Below, piece by piece: positions 37,271 to 49,490 of a stretch of DNA of 64,000 nucleotides. Source of the DNA: Rhyacichthys aspro (Eukaryota; Chordata; Actinopteri; Gobiiformes; Rhyacichthyidae); contig CM072158.1 in NCBI GenBank assembly GCA_036850595.1, positions 18,670,044-18,734,043 of the forward strand. The letters are read 5' to 3'. A program made the translations under genes and the position numbers. The notes under the pieces are model-generated. The model had not been told where the DNA came from. It saw only the letters and a list, made by a program, of their open reading frames with translations, and ran no database searches. Positions within the stretch are counted from its first letter, which is position 1; every line of letters begins with the position of its first letter.

Positions 37271-38129
37271 AAGAGACTATTGAAGACGGAAAGAGCTGAT
37301 ATCGTTTTCAATTCTGGGCCCAGTGAGAGGAGCCCCTGGTTGTACACGTGAGGCGTCCTGTGTGTTTCTGAAGATCTATTATTCAGGTTCTGAACTGAAG
37401 CCTGGTTTTTCTTGAATGTGGGTCAGGCCTGTTTTTTCTGTTGTAGCTGGAGCAGAGGAGCTGAAGACCACTGCCATGTTTATAGGCCAAACTGAGGTCG
37501 AACCTTAATACACTGATGATGTCTAACGAGGGGCCCCTAGACACTGTGGGGATGCATTGTGTGATGAAAGTATGAAAAACAGTGCGTACTCTTACAAGAA
37601 TACAATGTACTTGACCTGTAAATAAGAATCTGTAATTACATTTAGATTGTATGCTTTTAGGTGATGTCTTAACCTTGAATAAAATGAAAATCTCAAGGTT
37701 CTTTTACTAGAATGGTATGTGTTTACTGGGTTTAGCTGGCCTTATATTCAATATACTGTTTTTCAGGTGAACACGGCGCCAGCACAGCACTGAGCCGTAG
37801 AGTAATCAAAGCAATATGATTTTAGTCTGATAAGCTTAGTTGTTGAAAATGCTGCAGTATATCCACCAGGCCAGTATAACATCTGTGAACCCATACATAC
37901 AAGATGAAGTCATAGTTTTGTGATGCTACTAAATTTAAAAAGTATTTTGGAGCAGCGTTGATGAACTTTGAAGCATCAGTATGGATTTATACATCTAATA
38001 CCAACAGTACTATCAAACTGTTTTTGGAGCACAGAAACAACACAATTTCACCATTTGTGTTCTACTGTCTTTGTAGCTTAGCAAGTAGCTGTATAGCCAG
38101 GGATTGTCGCTGTCAGGGATTTATTTCAG
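37271..38129. other. Non-coding DNA
   Basis: Nothing specific recognised. Confidence 0.5.
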
Positions 38130-38405
38130 ACTCGTAGTTTAATCATTAAGAAAACAGACAACAGAAAAATACACAGAAAGTTAAAAAGACATTTTAAAAG
38201 GACAGCTGTACCAGTGTCTCCGCTACTTGAACTGGTAGCATATTGCACTAAACCTGAAATTTGTCAACATAACCACGTTTACAGTATTATTTAAATACAC
38301 TTCACTTGCAGAGGTCCATCTAGGCCTCCTCAATAACTCTCACAGAGCATCACTATATGCCACCTGCACTTTGTAAACTGGCTTTCTTGTAGTAAATAAA
38401 TGAGC
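38130..38405 (+). repeat. Dispersed repeat family B, copy 2
   Basis: Partner of 15770-16010: AAAGACATTTTAAAA, AGAGCATCACTATATGC and GTAAACTGGCTTTCTTGTAG occur in the same order. The next element begins about 10 bp after its end. Confidence 0.5.
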
Positions 38406-38415
38406 GGTATACAAT

Positions 38416-38915
38416 TAGCCTGGCCAGCCAGACCGACTTTCTCTTTGTATTACGTACAGAGAAAGTTAGTCTGGGATCAATCGATTTAAACAGGATTTCA
38501 AGGCAGGACCATGGGCAGAACTAACGCTCGCTGAGTAAACCAATCAGAGAAGCCACGGATGTGACGTAAGGAAAGCGAAACTTATTCTAGTTGTCAACAA
38601 ACCACAGCGTACACCAGCGTAGCTAGAGAGAGAAAATGCTTCGGAGACGTTGAATGACTTCTGTTGTTTTTGTCAGAAAAATCTGAGGACACAGGGTGTA
38701 ATATCGAGTTCAGTGCTTATATCGATCGTTGTAAGCTACCGAAACCTGCTACTCTTTTCTCGCGCTCAATATGACGCGAAACAAAATCCCGCCTCCCTCG
38801 CTACGATTGGTCGGAAAGAAAGCGCCGGAGCAGAAATCGGAGGCAGATTGGGCGATCCCAGACTAACTTTCTCTGTATGTAATACAAAGAGAAAGCTGTC
38901 TGGCTGGCCAGGCTA
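38416..38915. mobile_element. 500-bp inverted-repeat transposon with 9-bp target duplication, copy 2
   Basis: The ends are TAGCCTGGCCAGCCAGAC on both sides (inverted), and the terminal inverted repeats extend about 65 bp to AGTCTGGGATC. The flanking 9-bp duplication is GTATACAAT (38407-38415 and 38916-38924). It is co-linear with 9102-9602 over the whole length, including a shared GACTTCTGTTGTTTTTGTCA block. It has no transposase frame. Probably Mutator- or Merlin-like, from the duplication length. Confidence 0.88.
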
Positions 38916-39174
38916 GTATACAATGGGGTACAGTATGCTTTAAACTTTACTCCTTTTGTGCATGATCCGAACATATGCCTAAAAATATCATCAATAGAAG
39001 CTTTTTTGGCCTCTACTGATTTTATTGAAGAGCCCACGTTTTTCAAGGTTCAATCTTTGTATTTTGGGTGAAATATGTTTTAGTGTAAACGGCCTATAGC
39101 TCTAGTAAATCAACCTGAGGTGCAATTGTCCCCCACTGCCTCGACTCACACTGTCTGGTTGTCTCCTGTCGCCA

Positions 39175-39320
39175 ACAAGGGCCCTGTACTACAAAGCCAG
39201 TTGAACCTACCCCAGATAGGTCTCTTCTATTCGGTTAGACAAACTGGGTCAAGTCTGGAACAGTGGTATCACAAAGCAGGTTATCAACTCATTGAGTTAA
39301 CCCTGGGTCTCTCTGTGGAC
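39175..39320 (+). repeat. Fragment of a dispersed GGGCCCTGTACTAC-type repeat
   Basis: GGGCCCTGTACTACAAAGC followed by CACAAAGCAGGTTATCAACT and GAGTTAACCCTGGGT resembles a repeat common in fish genomes. The motif CACAAAGC/TACAAAGC occurs twice within it. No matching other end is seen, so the class is unresolved. Confidence 0.4.
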
Positions 39321-41589
39321 CAGTGTTGGAATCGGTGTGATTGTTGGTTTAGGTCTGAGAGAAGTAATATGAAGAATAGCACCTAACTACACCAAACTCA
39401 TGCAAAATTATGCAGCCACATTGTTTGTATTCTGTGACTGTCTAATGTTTTTACTCCTGGGACCATTTTTTGCCATAAGAGTCCTACAGGGGTAAAGGTG
39501 AAACCCAAAGCTGATTGCAGCAGTTGCCACTCATTTATAACGTACTTAAATAACCCATTAGAGAAGTTTAACCAGGTCGGTAACATCCCATTAGTGGCAC
39601 TACATCAGACCTAAACGACTGCTCTTGTAATCACTGCTGTTCTCTGCTGATTGGCTTTAATTCACTGTCATTTGGGAAGATGTTTGGATCAGAGCAACAA
39701 GTTTCAAAGAGAGAGCTTTGGTCTTGTAACAAATAAATAAGTCTATGATACATGCGGTAACATCTGTGTTCTGTTTGGGATTATAACAGTGTACCTAACA
39801 GCTTTCATTATTGCCTGTTAAGTATACATTATTACAGTTTTACAGCAATAAGCAGTTCCATTAGAGAGTGAATAATAGAAATTGCATCAGAAATCATATG
39901 TATAAAATATTAATATCAAAGCTGTGGCTCTCAAATTGTGGTTCGAGTACTATTGTAATACTCTTGCTCTCTGCTGAGATTTATTTAAGATGAGATTTTA
40001 AAAATGTATTTGTAAGAAAAGTAATTCTGTTAGAGAATGATTATCTTAAAGTTTAATATAGTTTGGCTTTGAGTTTTGTCCTATTTTGAACCATGGACTA
40101 AGAGCCTATGAGAAAATTGTAGCTAACCAGTTGGTAGTATAGTCACATGATGGGTGTCTTTTTCAGTTGATTAAAGTGAATGGTAAATACAATTCAGGAT
40201 TGTCCCTATGCACACTTAACTTGGGCTTGATCAGGCAATCTATACCACTGAGTCTTACATTTTTATCCATATCAAAAGCGTATCCTCTCCCCATTGCACC
40301 ATGTACATCCCACTTGCATCTTGCGCCAGCGATCTCCTATAGATGGTGAAAATCTGACCCTAGATGGTACGTATGTTGACTTATGTAATATTCCATATAC
40401 AGACTGTTTGTGTGAGTGTTGGTGAACATAAAAAGAGAAATAGAAGATGGATGTGTATCTCTGTTGTGTCAGAGTTATAACACTTACCTCAAAAATGGTG
40501 TATTCTGCATTTTGTTTTTAATCAGTCGGTATCTTTGTGATGGTCCTCACTCGTTTGCAGCTGCACTTTTGATGTTTGAATGATTTTGTCTTCTGTTCCA
40601 TTAATGCCATGAGCCGGTGAAAAGCCCTTTCTTTGTCAAGTGCTCCATTTGTGACGCACTCTGTGACCTTCCTCAGTCGAGGGCTTTGTTTAGATGCACC
40701 TCAGCAGGATTTCAGCCAATCAAGTAGCACACTAATTACGATGATGGTAAAACTACAGGAGGCTGAACAGTCTGTCAGCAAAATGGATTGCTCAGTAGTG
40801 TCTAATGATTTATACATAAAAAAGAATACTCCTTGCAGTTGTCCATGGTGAAAAGATAACATGAAGGACCAGCAGTTTTCACTTAAATTAGTGCTCAACT
40901 GAGTTTTCAAGTTAAGCAGAGTTGTGTTGCACCATCTAAAATTTCACTGGTTTAAATAAAGAAGAGTTTAGCCCAGTTTAATCAGTCTTTACTAGAATAG
41001 ATACTAAAATTCATTGTTTCACTTGTTGCAGTTCTACAGTAAAACAAATCTTAAGAGTTAGTGCACTGCTGCCATGCTTGCAGCTTGAAACAAGTTTTCA
41101 AACAGTTCAGTTCTGCATTCTTAACTTTTCAGTCGCTCTATTTCTTTGGGTCAAAACTTATTGATTTAATTGTGCGAGTACATGAGTATTACAGATATCT
41201 CTATCTCTTGTTTGGCTCCTCATGCAGTCCTTTTTTTTAAGTTCTGATTCACTGTCTAAAGATACATTCAGCATAAAACTTGAAAATAACATACTAGGTT
41301 GAAATCACCTGAAAAAAACATTCATTAAAAAGTTAAACCACCTCCAGAATAAGTTTAAAGTAAAGCATTTATTATTTTTTTTTTTTTTTTTATGAAATTG
41401 GATTTAATTTAATAATCTCAGTTCGATGAAAACTAAATTAATTTCACTCTGAAAGCAGGTTTAAATCTTGATGCAATGAAAATGTAAGTTAAACCATGAT
41501 TTAAACCTATTTGAAATAGAAAACCTTTTTTGGTGCAATTGGGCCTCAAAGCTCTACACAGCTCATTACTACTTGTCCATTCAGCTGCT
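39321..41589. other. Non-coding DNA
   Basis: No features recognised except a T-run near 41376-41392. Confidence 0.5.
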
Positions 41590-41750
41590 CAGAAACAACA
41601 AACTGAGCACAGCTAAAGGAGAAGCACATTCATATTTCTGTTTTGAACATACGCTCTTGCATGATGATATAGGACATTTACCAATTAAACAGACCTGTTT
41701 CCACCTGGATGTTCATAGACAACTGTATGTCCCTGCAGGGCTACCATATT
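41590..41750 (+). repeat. Dispersed repeat family C, copy 2
   Basis: AACAAACTGAGCACAGCTAA, GGAGAAGCACATTCATA and TGTCCCTGCAGGGCTACCAT occur in order, as in the copies at 29690-29935 (minus strand) and 59811-59956. Confidence 0.6.
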
Positions 41751-42760
41751 TGCCCACGGGGGCTGTATGAAAAAAGTCTGCGACAAAAACTACACTATTA
41801 ATATAGACACAGATTTAAGAATTAGGGATTTGACCTTCAATGGACCAAATGGTCATTGGCACTAACTGGAATGAGTTGGAAATAAAACAGGAAACACTCT
41901 CTCTCAAGGTTTTCCTCTGTATCTATTGTATAGTGTCATACATAATGCAAAGGTTTCTAACAATCAAAGAGCAATTATTTACATGTGAAGTCACAGGAGT
42001 GTCAGTGTACACATACTATTTTACATATTCATTGCTTTACCTTGTCTGATGTAAGTGCATTGTAATTTGTGTAATTAGCAATTTGTAATGAGCTACAAAG
42101 GCCACACTTAACCCAAAGACTCCTGCAGATAAACAACGACTATCCTGTTGGGGCCAGATTAAAAAACAACAACAACTGTGAGAATACATTTTCACTGGAG
42201 GAGGATCAGTGTTGTTGTGTTGTAGCCATGTCTAAATCATTATTAAAAAAAAAAAAAAAGTCAATAAGGATAGAAATATTTCAAATTGTTTCAGTTTTGC
42301 AGTAGAAGCAGAATGAGAGCTGTTGTAGTGCCCCCTACTGGTACAAAGTGACATAATAGGCCACATGTCTTGTACACAATAATTGCATACCTACAGTAAA
42401 TAAGAATTCAACTTAATTACAAGATCCTAATGATCAATTTGCACAAATACAAGCAGACGCAAACATTTGCCTTTTGTTTAATAGGCAAATTATGACTATA
42501 GCTCATAAAGCATGTTTCAAAAGACAGCAGTACCATCAGATGTAACACTGACTCCTGACACCTGCAGTAGCCATAGTATGTATTATTGGTATGATGTGCA
42601 TTACCTCTCACTTTCCCCATGGGATGAGGTAAAAGTGAAAATTAAATTATAATAATAACGCCCAATAGGGATTATGTCTTTTCTAGGCAAATGTAATGTC
42701 ACACAGTTTACATTTTTATCACAATGAATTTTCTTTTTAATTCTTACACACACCATATAC
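41751..42760. other. Non-coding DNA
   Basis: Contains the CTCF-like motif at 42328 and an A-run at 42244-42259; otherwise nothing recognised. Confidence 0.5.
42328..42341 (-). promoter_or_regulatory. CTCF-like binding motif, reverse
   Basis: On the minus strand it reads CCAGTAGGGGGCAC, a full match to CCASYAGRKGGC. It faces the forward motif at 16286, the convergent arrangement typical of loop anchors. Occupancy is not known. Confidence 0.5.
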
Positions 42761-43179
42761 CAGGGGTCATCAACTAAATGTGCTTGTTTCTTCAGAGGTG
42801 CTGCAGGGGGCAAGACTAAAATATATAGTTAAATAAATAAATACAAACATTTTGCTGTTTATTATTATTTTATTAGATTTCTTCACGGTTTTCTTCACCT
42901 TTTCTTGTTTTTCTTTTTTGACTGAAAACTTTAATAGGTTATTTGAACTTAAAAAAATAAATAAAACAACAGCTTGTGGAAAAATGATGTTTGATGTTTG
43001 AAGATGATTTGTCATGTGAAAAAATAAAACTAAATGACCTCAATTTCAGTCATTTGATTTATGTTTCAACTCTACCTATTTTTTGCCTCATTTTTTCTGA
43101 TTTTGGTAATGTGCTGGGGCCAGTTGGAAAGCTGTGGTGGGCCTGATGTGGCCCCGGGGACGCCAGTTGATGATCACTG
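42761..43179. mobile_element. hAT-like miniature element (419 bp)
   Basis: The left end CAGGGGTCATCAACT and the inverted right end CAGTGATCATCAACT are terminal repeats of hAT type. The flanks CCATATAC (42753-42760) and ACATATAC (43180-43187) agree at 7 of 8 bases, the duplication length expected for hAT. The interior has GGGGCCAGTTGGAAAGC and GTGGCCCCGG near the right end and no transposase frame. Confidence 0.75.
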
Positions 43180-46076
43180 ACATATACCATAGAACAGAAA
43201 TAGCTTTTTCCAAATGGGGAGTAAAGAAAAAAGTGCTGCTAAAGCTGCCAGTGTCTATATACTGACTAATTTACAATTTACTGGCAATGAAGAAACTATA
43301 AATTGTATATTCTTATGTGTGAAGGTAATCAAAATGTGTCTAGATTAAAAAGGGAACAAAGGCTCCAAGCTCTGTGCACTCCGCTTACAGCACCAGTCAC
43401 ACAATGTCACCATAGGTTGTATATACAAGAAACATTTTTATTTTTCAACTTTCATTTTTGTTTTTGTGTCACATCCTGAAATGCTTGATAATTACAGGTT
43501 TCTTTTTTTTTTTTTTATCAAATGACAACACAAAGAATTGGCTTCTGGCAGGAATCCCCAAGGCTCAATTGTCAACACATTGTCATCTCATATTAAATTT
43601 CCGGGCAGTCCATCCTGTGGTGGGACTCCTCAAATCAAATGAAGCCTCATGCTGTTGACACAGGTTACAGGACAGAGGCGGCGACGGATGGTCTCACCCC
43701 GAAAATTGATTCCGCTCAATCCAACGCTACAGCAAAGCAAATAGTGTTAATGACGTTCAAAGTGTGGCCTCAGATCAATGTTAAAATGATGTCAGCGACT
43801 GGAGAGAGGAAGCTGCCGTGTTAATTTGATTTACACTGCGCTCCAACAGGCCTGTGCTCCGCGATAGGACACATTAACGTCTACATTAGCAGGAGTCGCC
43901 CCCACTACACGTAATGGTTTCTTTTGTCACTGAGCTGTGACATCATTCCACCCGGGAATTGTGGGAATCAACACAAGTCCCTATGGAGCACTATCAACAC
44001 ACAAAGAGCCACCGCTGCTTCCATTATTGATGGCCTTTGCTTTCCATGTGGTCATTCATTTCCATCACAGATGCAATGCCATGAAGATGATGATTACACT
44101 GTTGGAGTTATGACTGTCTCTCCATTTGTAGTGTATTATTTATGTTATAGTCAGAGCTAATGTCGTTATGATTTGAAATGCCTGCACTAATATCCACTGT
44201 TATGTGCAATTATTATATCATTGAATATAGGGACTAGCCAGAGGTGTAACTTATTGTTTTAGAGAAAAACAAAAAGTATTGGAATCTGGAGAAGTTTATG
44301 TTGCAAATAACTTGAGGATTGTCTTGTAACTAACCGCTAAGATATCATGAATATCGTTATTTTGTATAAGTTGTAGCAGGATTCGCTCCAATTGGTTTTA
44401 AACTCTGAGATTGTCAGATATTTGTAGTATGCACTAATTATTTGTACTTCTGTGAGATTACTTGTGTTTGATCCTGTCACACAATGCGATGGATTGATTT
44501 AAAGCAATTACATGCAGTTTTGTTCACAGCTAAATAATCATTTGTCAACGATGGATGGAATTGTACTGTGTGACAGGGGTTTGAAAGCAAAACAAAAACA
44601 CAAAAATGAATAAAATATCCGTTCAAGGTTCAAAATAATATAAATAGTACTTGATATTGCAGTTCACAGAGTGTCATTTCACAAAAGTGTTATGGTATGT
44701 GGTATTTCACATGTTTATTAAGACAGAGGCTTTGTCGGTTTTAAGTGGTAACCTTTTAAGTCACCAAACTACATATATGTTAAATGACAGCATAGCTTCA
44801 TAATACAAAAGTTACATTAGAAAATAGATGACATTCTCTTATATAAAGGTCCTGTCAACACAACCCATTTACAGTAACTTAAACAACTCCAATGTAGCTT
44901 TGCAACCACATGTCTTCATAGTGAGTATATTATGCATTCTATTCACCATTGGGCTAAAACTGAACATCAGGTCCTCATTCAGCATCTATTATAACCAACT
45001 ATGTAATATCTTGTTAAACATCACTTCTGCTGCTGCTCAGGAACAAACTAAGTGTCCTCAGGTGTGGACGTCCCTCTGAGACTAAGGACAGTTTAGCGTC
45101 TCCTCCGTGTCACAGTCTGAGGGTGGAACACAAAAAGAGAGGAAACAGAGAGTGACAGCAGTGGAGAGAACAGAGCTGAGAGGAGTTCAACAGCTGCAGA
45201 CGGGCAGTTTGTCCAGTGTCTGGTGCAATTAGAATCTTCATACGGCGCCAAGGGATTGAGATTTATGCTCTTCTCTGAGGTTGTGACCTCAAAACACAGG
45301 ACATTTCTATGACCTGTTTGTCCTTCGCTGATTTTTGGGTAAGTTTGTAGAGCACAGTAAAGACTCTCTGGCCTCTTCAGACCCTGTATTTAATTTTGTC
45401 CTCTTTTCCTCTGCTGCATTTCTGCGATCCCAGATAGTCTAAGTTTTCAGGATAGGAAGTAATTGTTCATGTGTTTTTAAGTGAGAAATTCTGAATATTA
45501 AAGTTTATGCTCATAGTGAGTTATTAGTTATTAATATTATTTATTAGTCACTACCACTGAATAAAATCAAAATTTAACCTTACTTCTCTTTTAATTAAAA
45601 GCTAACTGGAAATACGTTTCGAGAGTTTCCGAGGCCACATGAACGCAGCATGTATTCATGATCACATTAATGATCCCAATTATATTACAGGATTATATTA
45701 CAAGAAAAGTACCATGTAAACTCTACTTACCTCCACTTACACAACTATTCCATTTTTACTTACACCCTCTTTTTAAACCACACAGTGCTTGTAAAACTAT
45801 TTTGCAAATGGATTATTATGACTTTGGTGTCAAGTCTCAAATAGACACTGGGACCCAATGGTAGCAGAAAAGAAGATGCAGTAAAAGCTCGAGACCTATT
45901 TTAGGGTCAGTTTGGCCTGAAAGTCTGCACTATAGAATTAATAAAAAAGTTTTGAATTGCTTAAACGCTTATTAGAAAATGTTTGGCTTCACAGGAGGCA
46001 TCTGCCATAGCCTTGCAAGACAAATAGAGCCATACAACAATGTAATCTATGCGTTTTATGTGTTTTTAAACCTGAC
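43180..46076. other. Non-coding DNA with a possible conserved block
   Basis: The segment 43600-44150 is less AT-rich, of even composition, and without repeats. It includes several homeobox-like TAATT/ATTGAT words, and I suspect a conserved non-coding element. The block 45090-45260 is similar. No exons are supported. Confidence 0.4.
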
Positions 46077-46519
46077 AATATCCGCTTTGTGGGTGCACGG
46101 TAGCAGAGTGGTTAGCGCTCCTGCTTCACAGCAAGAAGGTCGTGAGTTCGAATCCCGGCCGACCCAAAACATCGTTGGCTGATCGTAGCCAACTCAAACA
46201 CCATTGGCTAACTCTGGTCTTTCTGTGAGGAGTCTGCATGTTCTCTCCGGGATCTCCGGCTTCCTCCCACCGCCCAAAGACATGCATGTATAGGTGAATT
46301 GGTGACTCTAAAGTGCCCCTAGTGGATGAATGTGAGAGTGAATGGTTGTCTGTCAATGTCTGCGCCTAAGTGTCAGCCCTGCACGAACTGGCCACTGTCC
46401 AGGGTGTACCCCGCCTAAGGCCCAAAGCTGCTGGGATAGGCTCCAGCCACTCCACGACTCCCACAAAGTGGGATAAGCGGTAGAAGATGAATGAATGAAT
46501 GAATGAATATCCGCTTTGT
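46077..46519 (+). mobile_element. tRNA-derived SINE, complete, with 14-bp target-site duplication
   Basis: The body (46091-46505) is bracketed by the identical 14-mer AATATCCGCTTTGT at 46077-46090 and 46506-46519. The head carries an RNA polymerase III A box (AGCAGAGTGGTTAGCGC, about 46102-46118) and B box (GTTCGAATCCC, 46146-46156). The body includes TCCGGCTTCCTCCCACCGCC and GGGTGTACCCCGCCTAAGGC, and the 3' end runs AAAGCTGCTGGGATAGGCTC to (AATG)n. Exact flanking duplications indicate a fairly recent insertion by LINE machinery. It has no coding capacity. Confidence 0.92.
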
Positions 46520-49198
46520 CAATTTTTGTGTGTTAAATTGGCATTGACATCCTATGAACCATCAGCAAAAAGCGCTTTTACACAATAAACAAACTGGACC
46601 ATGGTTTAGTTTGTTAGTATGTCATAGACTTGACTGTTGGTGTGTAGGAAGGCTTATGTTTTTTTTACTCTGTCTCAGGTGTTTGGCCAAAAGCGTCTCT
46701 GGGCATCCAAACACCCCAAAAAAGTTACAGACAAGACATAATTGGGTCATTTTAACGGTCTACAGCTCTTATTAGCATTTTAGGGTATTTCTTGTGGACC
46801 ACACCAACTTCTTCTATCCAGCTGCCAACCAGTTCACATACAAAAAATTGAGAGCATTTTATACACTGCAAAAACAGACATAACATGATCTGATGATGTG
46901 TGACAATGACATTTTGAGGTATTTAAGCTTCAAAAGGCATCATCATGTGCCACTGTGTTTGCATGCAAGCTTGTAAAAGTCAGCTGACAGTCTATAAGGG
47001 ATGCTGCATTGGCCAGTGCTCTACAGGGATGACCACCAGTCATTTCACTCTGACAGCGGCCCTTATTTATTTAAACTGGTGCACGCATTGAAGAGACAGT
47101 GGACGAGATAAGAAGAGCACAGGCAGGGAAGTGTAAGTAATAAGACAAAAGATAGCACAATATATGGTTTTAGGGGAATAGAACAATTTTTTTTTTTTTT
47201 GCTTGCGTTATGGTACAGGGTTACATAATTCATCCATAAGCACAAGAGTAAAAACACATCAAGGAAACAGTCAACTAAGATCAATCATTAATCTTAGCGT
47301 TCTTTTTGTATTCTTTGCATTCCATCAACTGGTATGAAAATGGTAAACACTGGAAGATCTTTTCCAAGTAAGACGGTCTTTACATAGACCCTTCCATAAG
47401 TGACGTCAACAGAAACTTATTACTGCTTATGTAAAATGAAGTTTCAATAGATTTTTCCAAAATAATCAATTTTAATGGCCATATTGTGCATTTGCTACAC
47501 CATCTATCTATTGAAAAAAAAGCTCTTAAGGTTTTATTGGTTTGTTTGAAAGTGTATCTTTGCCAGTCATCTACTACTTTGTGTTTATCGGGTTATAACT
47601 TTTAATACAAATAAAATAACCATTTGACAGTATTTCACCATATATATTTTTTAACAGTGTAGGCATATAAATACAAATTTATATGACATAACATAAAACT
47701 AAGTAAAAAGTGGTAAACTGACCACAGATTGTCATAAAGATGAAAGAGTGAAACAGGTTGGTGAGACTTCTCAGAGCCCAGTTATACACATTTGAGTGGT
47801 CTTTCTTTATATTAAATTGGATTCCCTGTGTCCACAATTAACACCTGTGTAAATGACATCAGGACAGTTATGGAGTACAAACTATTTCCTGCTCTACTGT
47901 GACTTCCATTCAAAAAGATTTCATCCATTGGGAACCCTTTAATATGAACACTCAGTGGCTTTGATGGCACAACATGCTTCCTGAATCAAAGTGTTTTTTT
48001 CAGCAGTTATTGGCTAAACCCATATGATTCATGCACCATTATTATTATATCAAAATACCATTACTTTATGACACCAGGTCATCCTCTGCTTGTTTTAACT
48101 GTGACAGTAAAAAGACACATCACTCCATTAATCGACGCATTATGAGGAGTGAATATGGAATATGTTGGTGCTCTGCTGCATGTAAGTATTGAGCATAAAT
48201 CATCTCAGACATTATTATTGCTGGGTAATAATTTGATCCCTCTGCCAGCCATGGTGTAATTGTTGCACATCTGACCCTGTTCTTCATAAAACCACCGTTA
48301 GACATCTTTCACACATCAGTGCACTGATATATATACAGTAGACCCTGCTGGCTTCATACATTTACATTAGTCCTGTCTGTGCAAAGAGTCAATTATATAT
48401 GTTTCCAGTTGCCAACAGTTCTTAAATTGTGTGCTAACTTGATACCAAATATTGTGTTCTGTCTTTAACAAATGCTACAAATACTTGATCTATATTTTTT
48501 ATCTGCCATACTTATATGTAGAGATTAAATAAAATAAAATATACATTATCCAGGACCTGAGGAGAAGGAGAAAGCACCTAATCTATAACAAGCTGGCAGT
48601 GCTAACCAGCATTAAATAGTACACTTGAAAACATGGAGTTTTCTACCTATACAAAGGTTTTACGTGAGAATAATGTGGTAAGAAGTACTTCCTCACTTGT
48701 TTTGTTGAACTCTGCATAAAAGAAAAACACTTTGATCATATGATTTTACTGTTGGAACTTTAAGACTTTGCTTGCTCATAAAGGGACATGTTGGGTTTTC
48801 AGCAAAATGACTTCTGTTAGTGCTAAAAATGTAAGACCTTCCAAATCTAAGGTTTGGTCATCATTGGATTGCACATCAGAATGGATACAAATAGAATGCT
48901 TTTAGAATTGCATGAAATCTACATCACAACTGAAACGATGTGGGGGGACCTTAAGAGAGCTGTGCACAAGCAAATACCCCAAACTCAAATGAAGTGATGC
49001 AAAAAAATAAATCAAATAAATGACAATACTGTGGTGTTCCTGGCTTGGTTGCATGGAGAACACAACATAGGAGCTACAAGTAAATTACAAATTAATGACC
49101 ACTCACAGAATATTTTCGCCCATTGTTATCCTTTTATTCACATACACAGTGAATTGCCTTATGATAACCTTGAAGACCCCTGCATGAGAACACAATCA
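46520..49198. other. Non-coding DNA
   Basis: No gene or defined repeat is recognised between the SINE and the DIRS element. T- and A-runs occur at 47190-47202 and 47514. Confidence 0.5.
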
Positions 49199-49222
49199 GT
49201 TCCCCTTCAAAAGCTAAACTTC

Positions 49223-49435
49223 GATGCTGCGTAGCATACGCTATGGGAAACATTGTTTGTCGGACCGTTTGTGAAGCTCGTGTGTCAAACACGCCAAAGG
49301 GATTTGGCCTGCTTATATACCTTGTGCTCAATCAACAGCACCTGCGAGATTGGGCGCACCTGGTTGATTGGGCACAGGAAGGTATAAAAGGCATGTGACT
49401 GGAACAGTCCTCAGATCTGTTTGTCTTCAGACCGC
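49223..49435 (+). repeat. Left inverted terminal repeat of the DIRS element
   Basis: This is the inverse of 53823-54034 with few differences. The outermost bases (49199-49222) are not shared with the right repeat but are copied in the internal complementary region. It holds the TATA-like GGTATAAAAGG (49381-49391), about 100 bp before the gag ATG, a plausible promoter. Confidence 0.9.
49381..49391 (+). promoter_or_regulatory. TATA-like element in the left DIRS repeat
   Basis: GGTATAAAAGG lies 100 bp upstream of the gag start. The right repeat has a shorter version in inverse orientation (CTTTATACC, 53868-53876). Position and sequence fit an RNA polymerase II promoter for the element. Confidence 0.5.
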
Positions 49436-49490
49436 ATCACTTGTGTCTCGTGCAGTCAAGTCTGTGAACAACTTATAAAATAAATAAACT

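Noticed and set aside
46091..46170. tRNA gene suggested by A and B boxes
   Set aside because: The boxes belong to the head of a 415-bp SINE with target duplications; the acceptor stem and anticodon arm of a real tRNA are not maintained.
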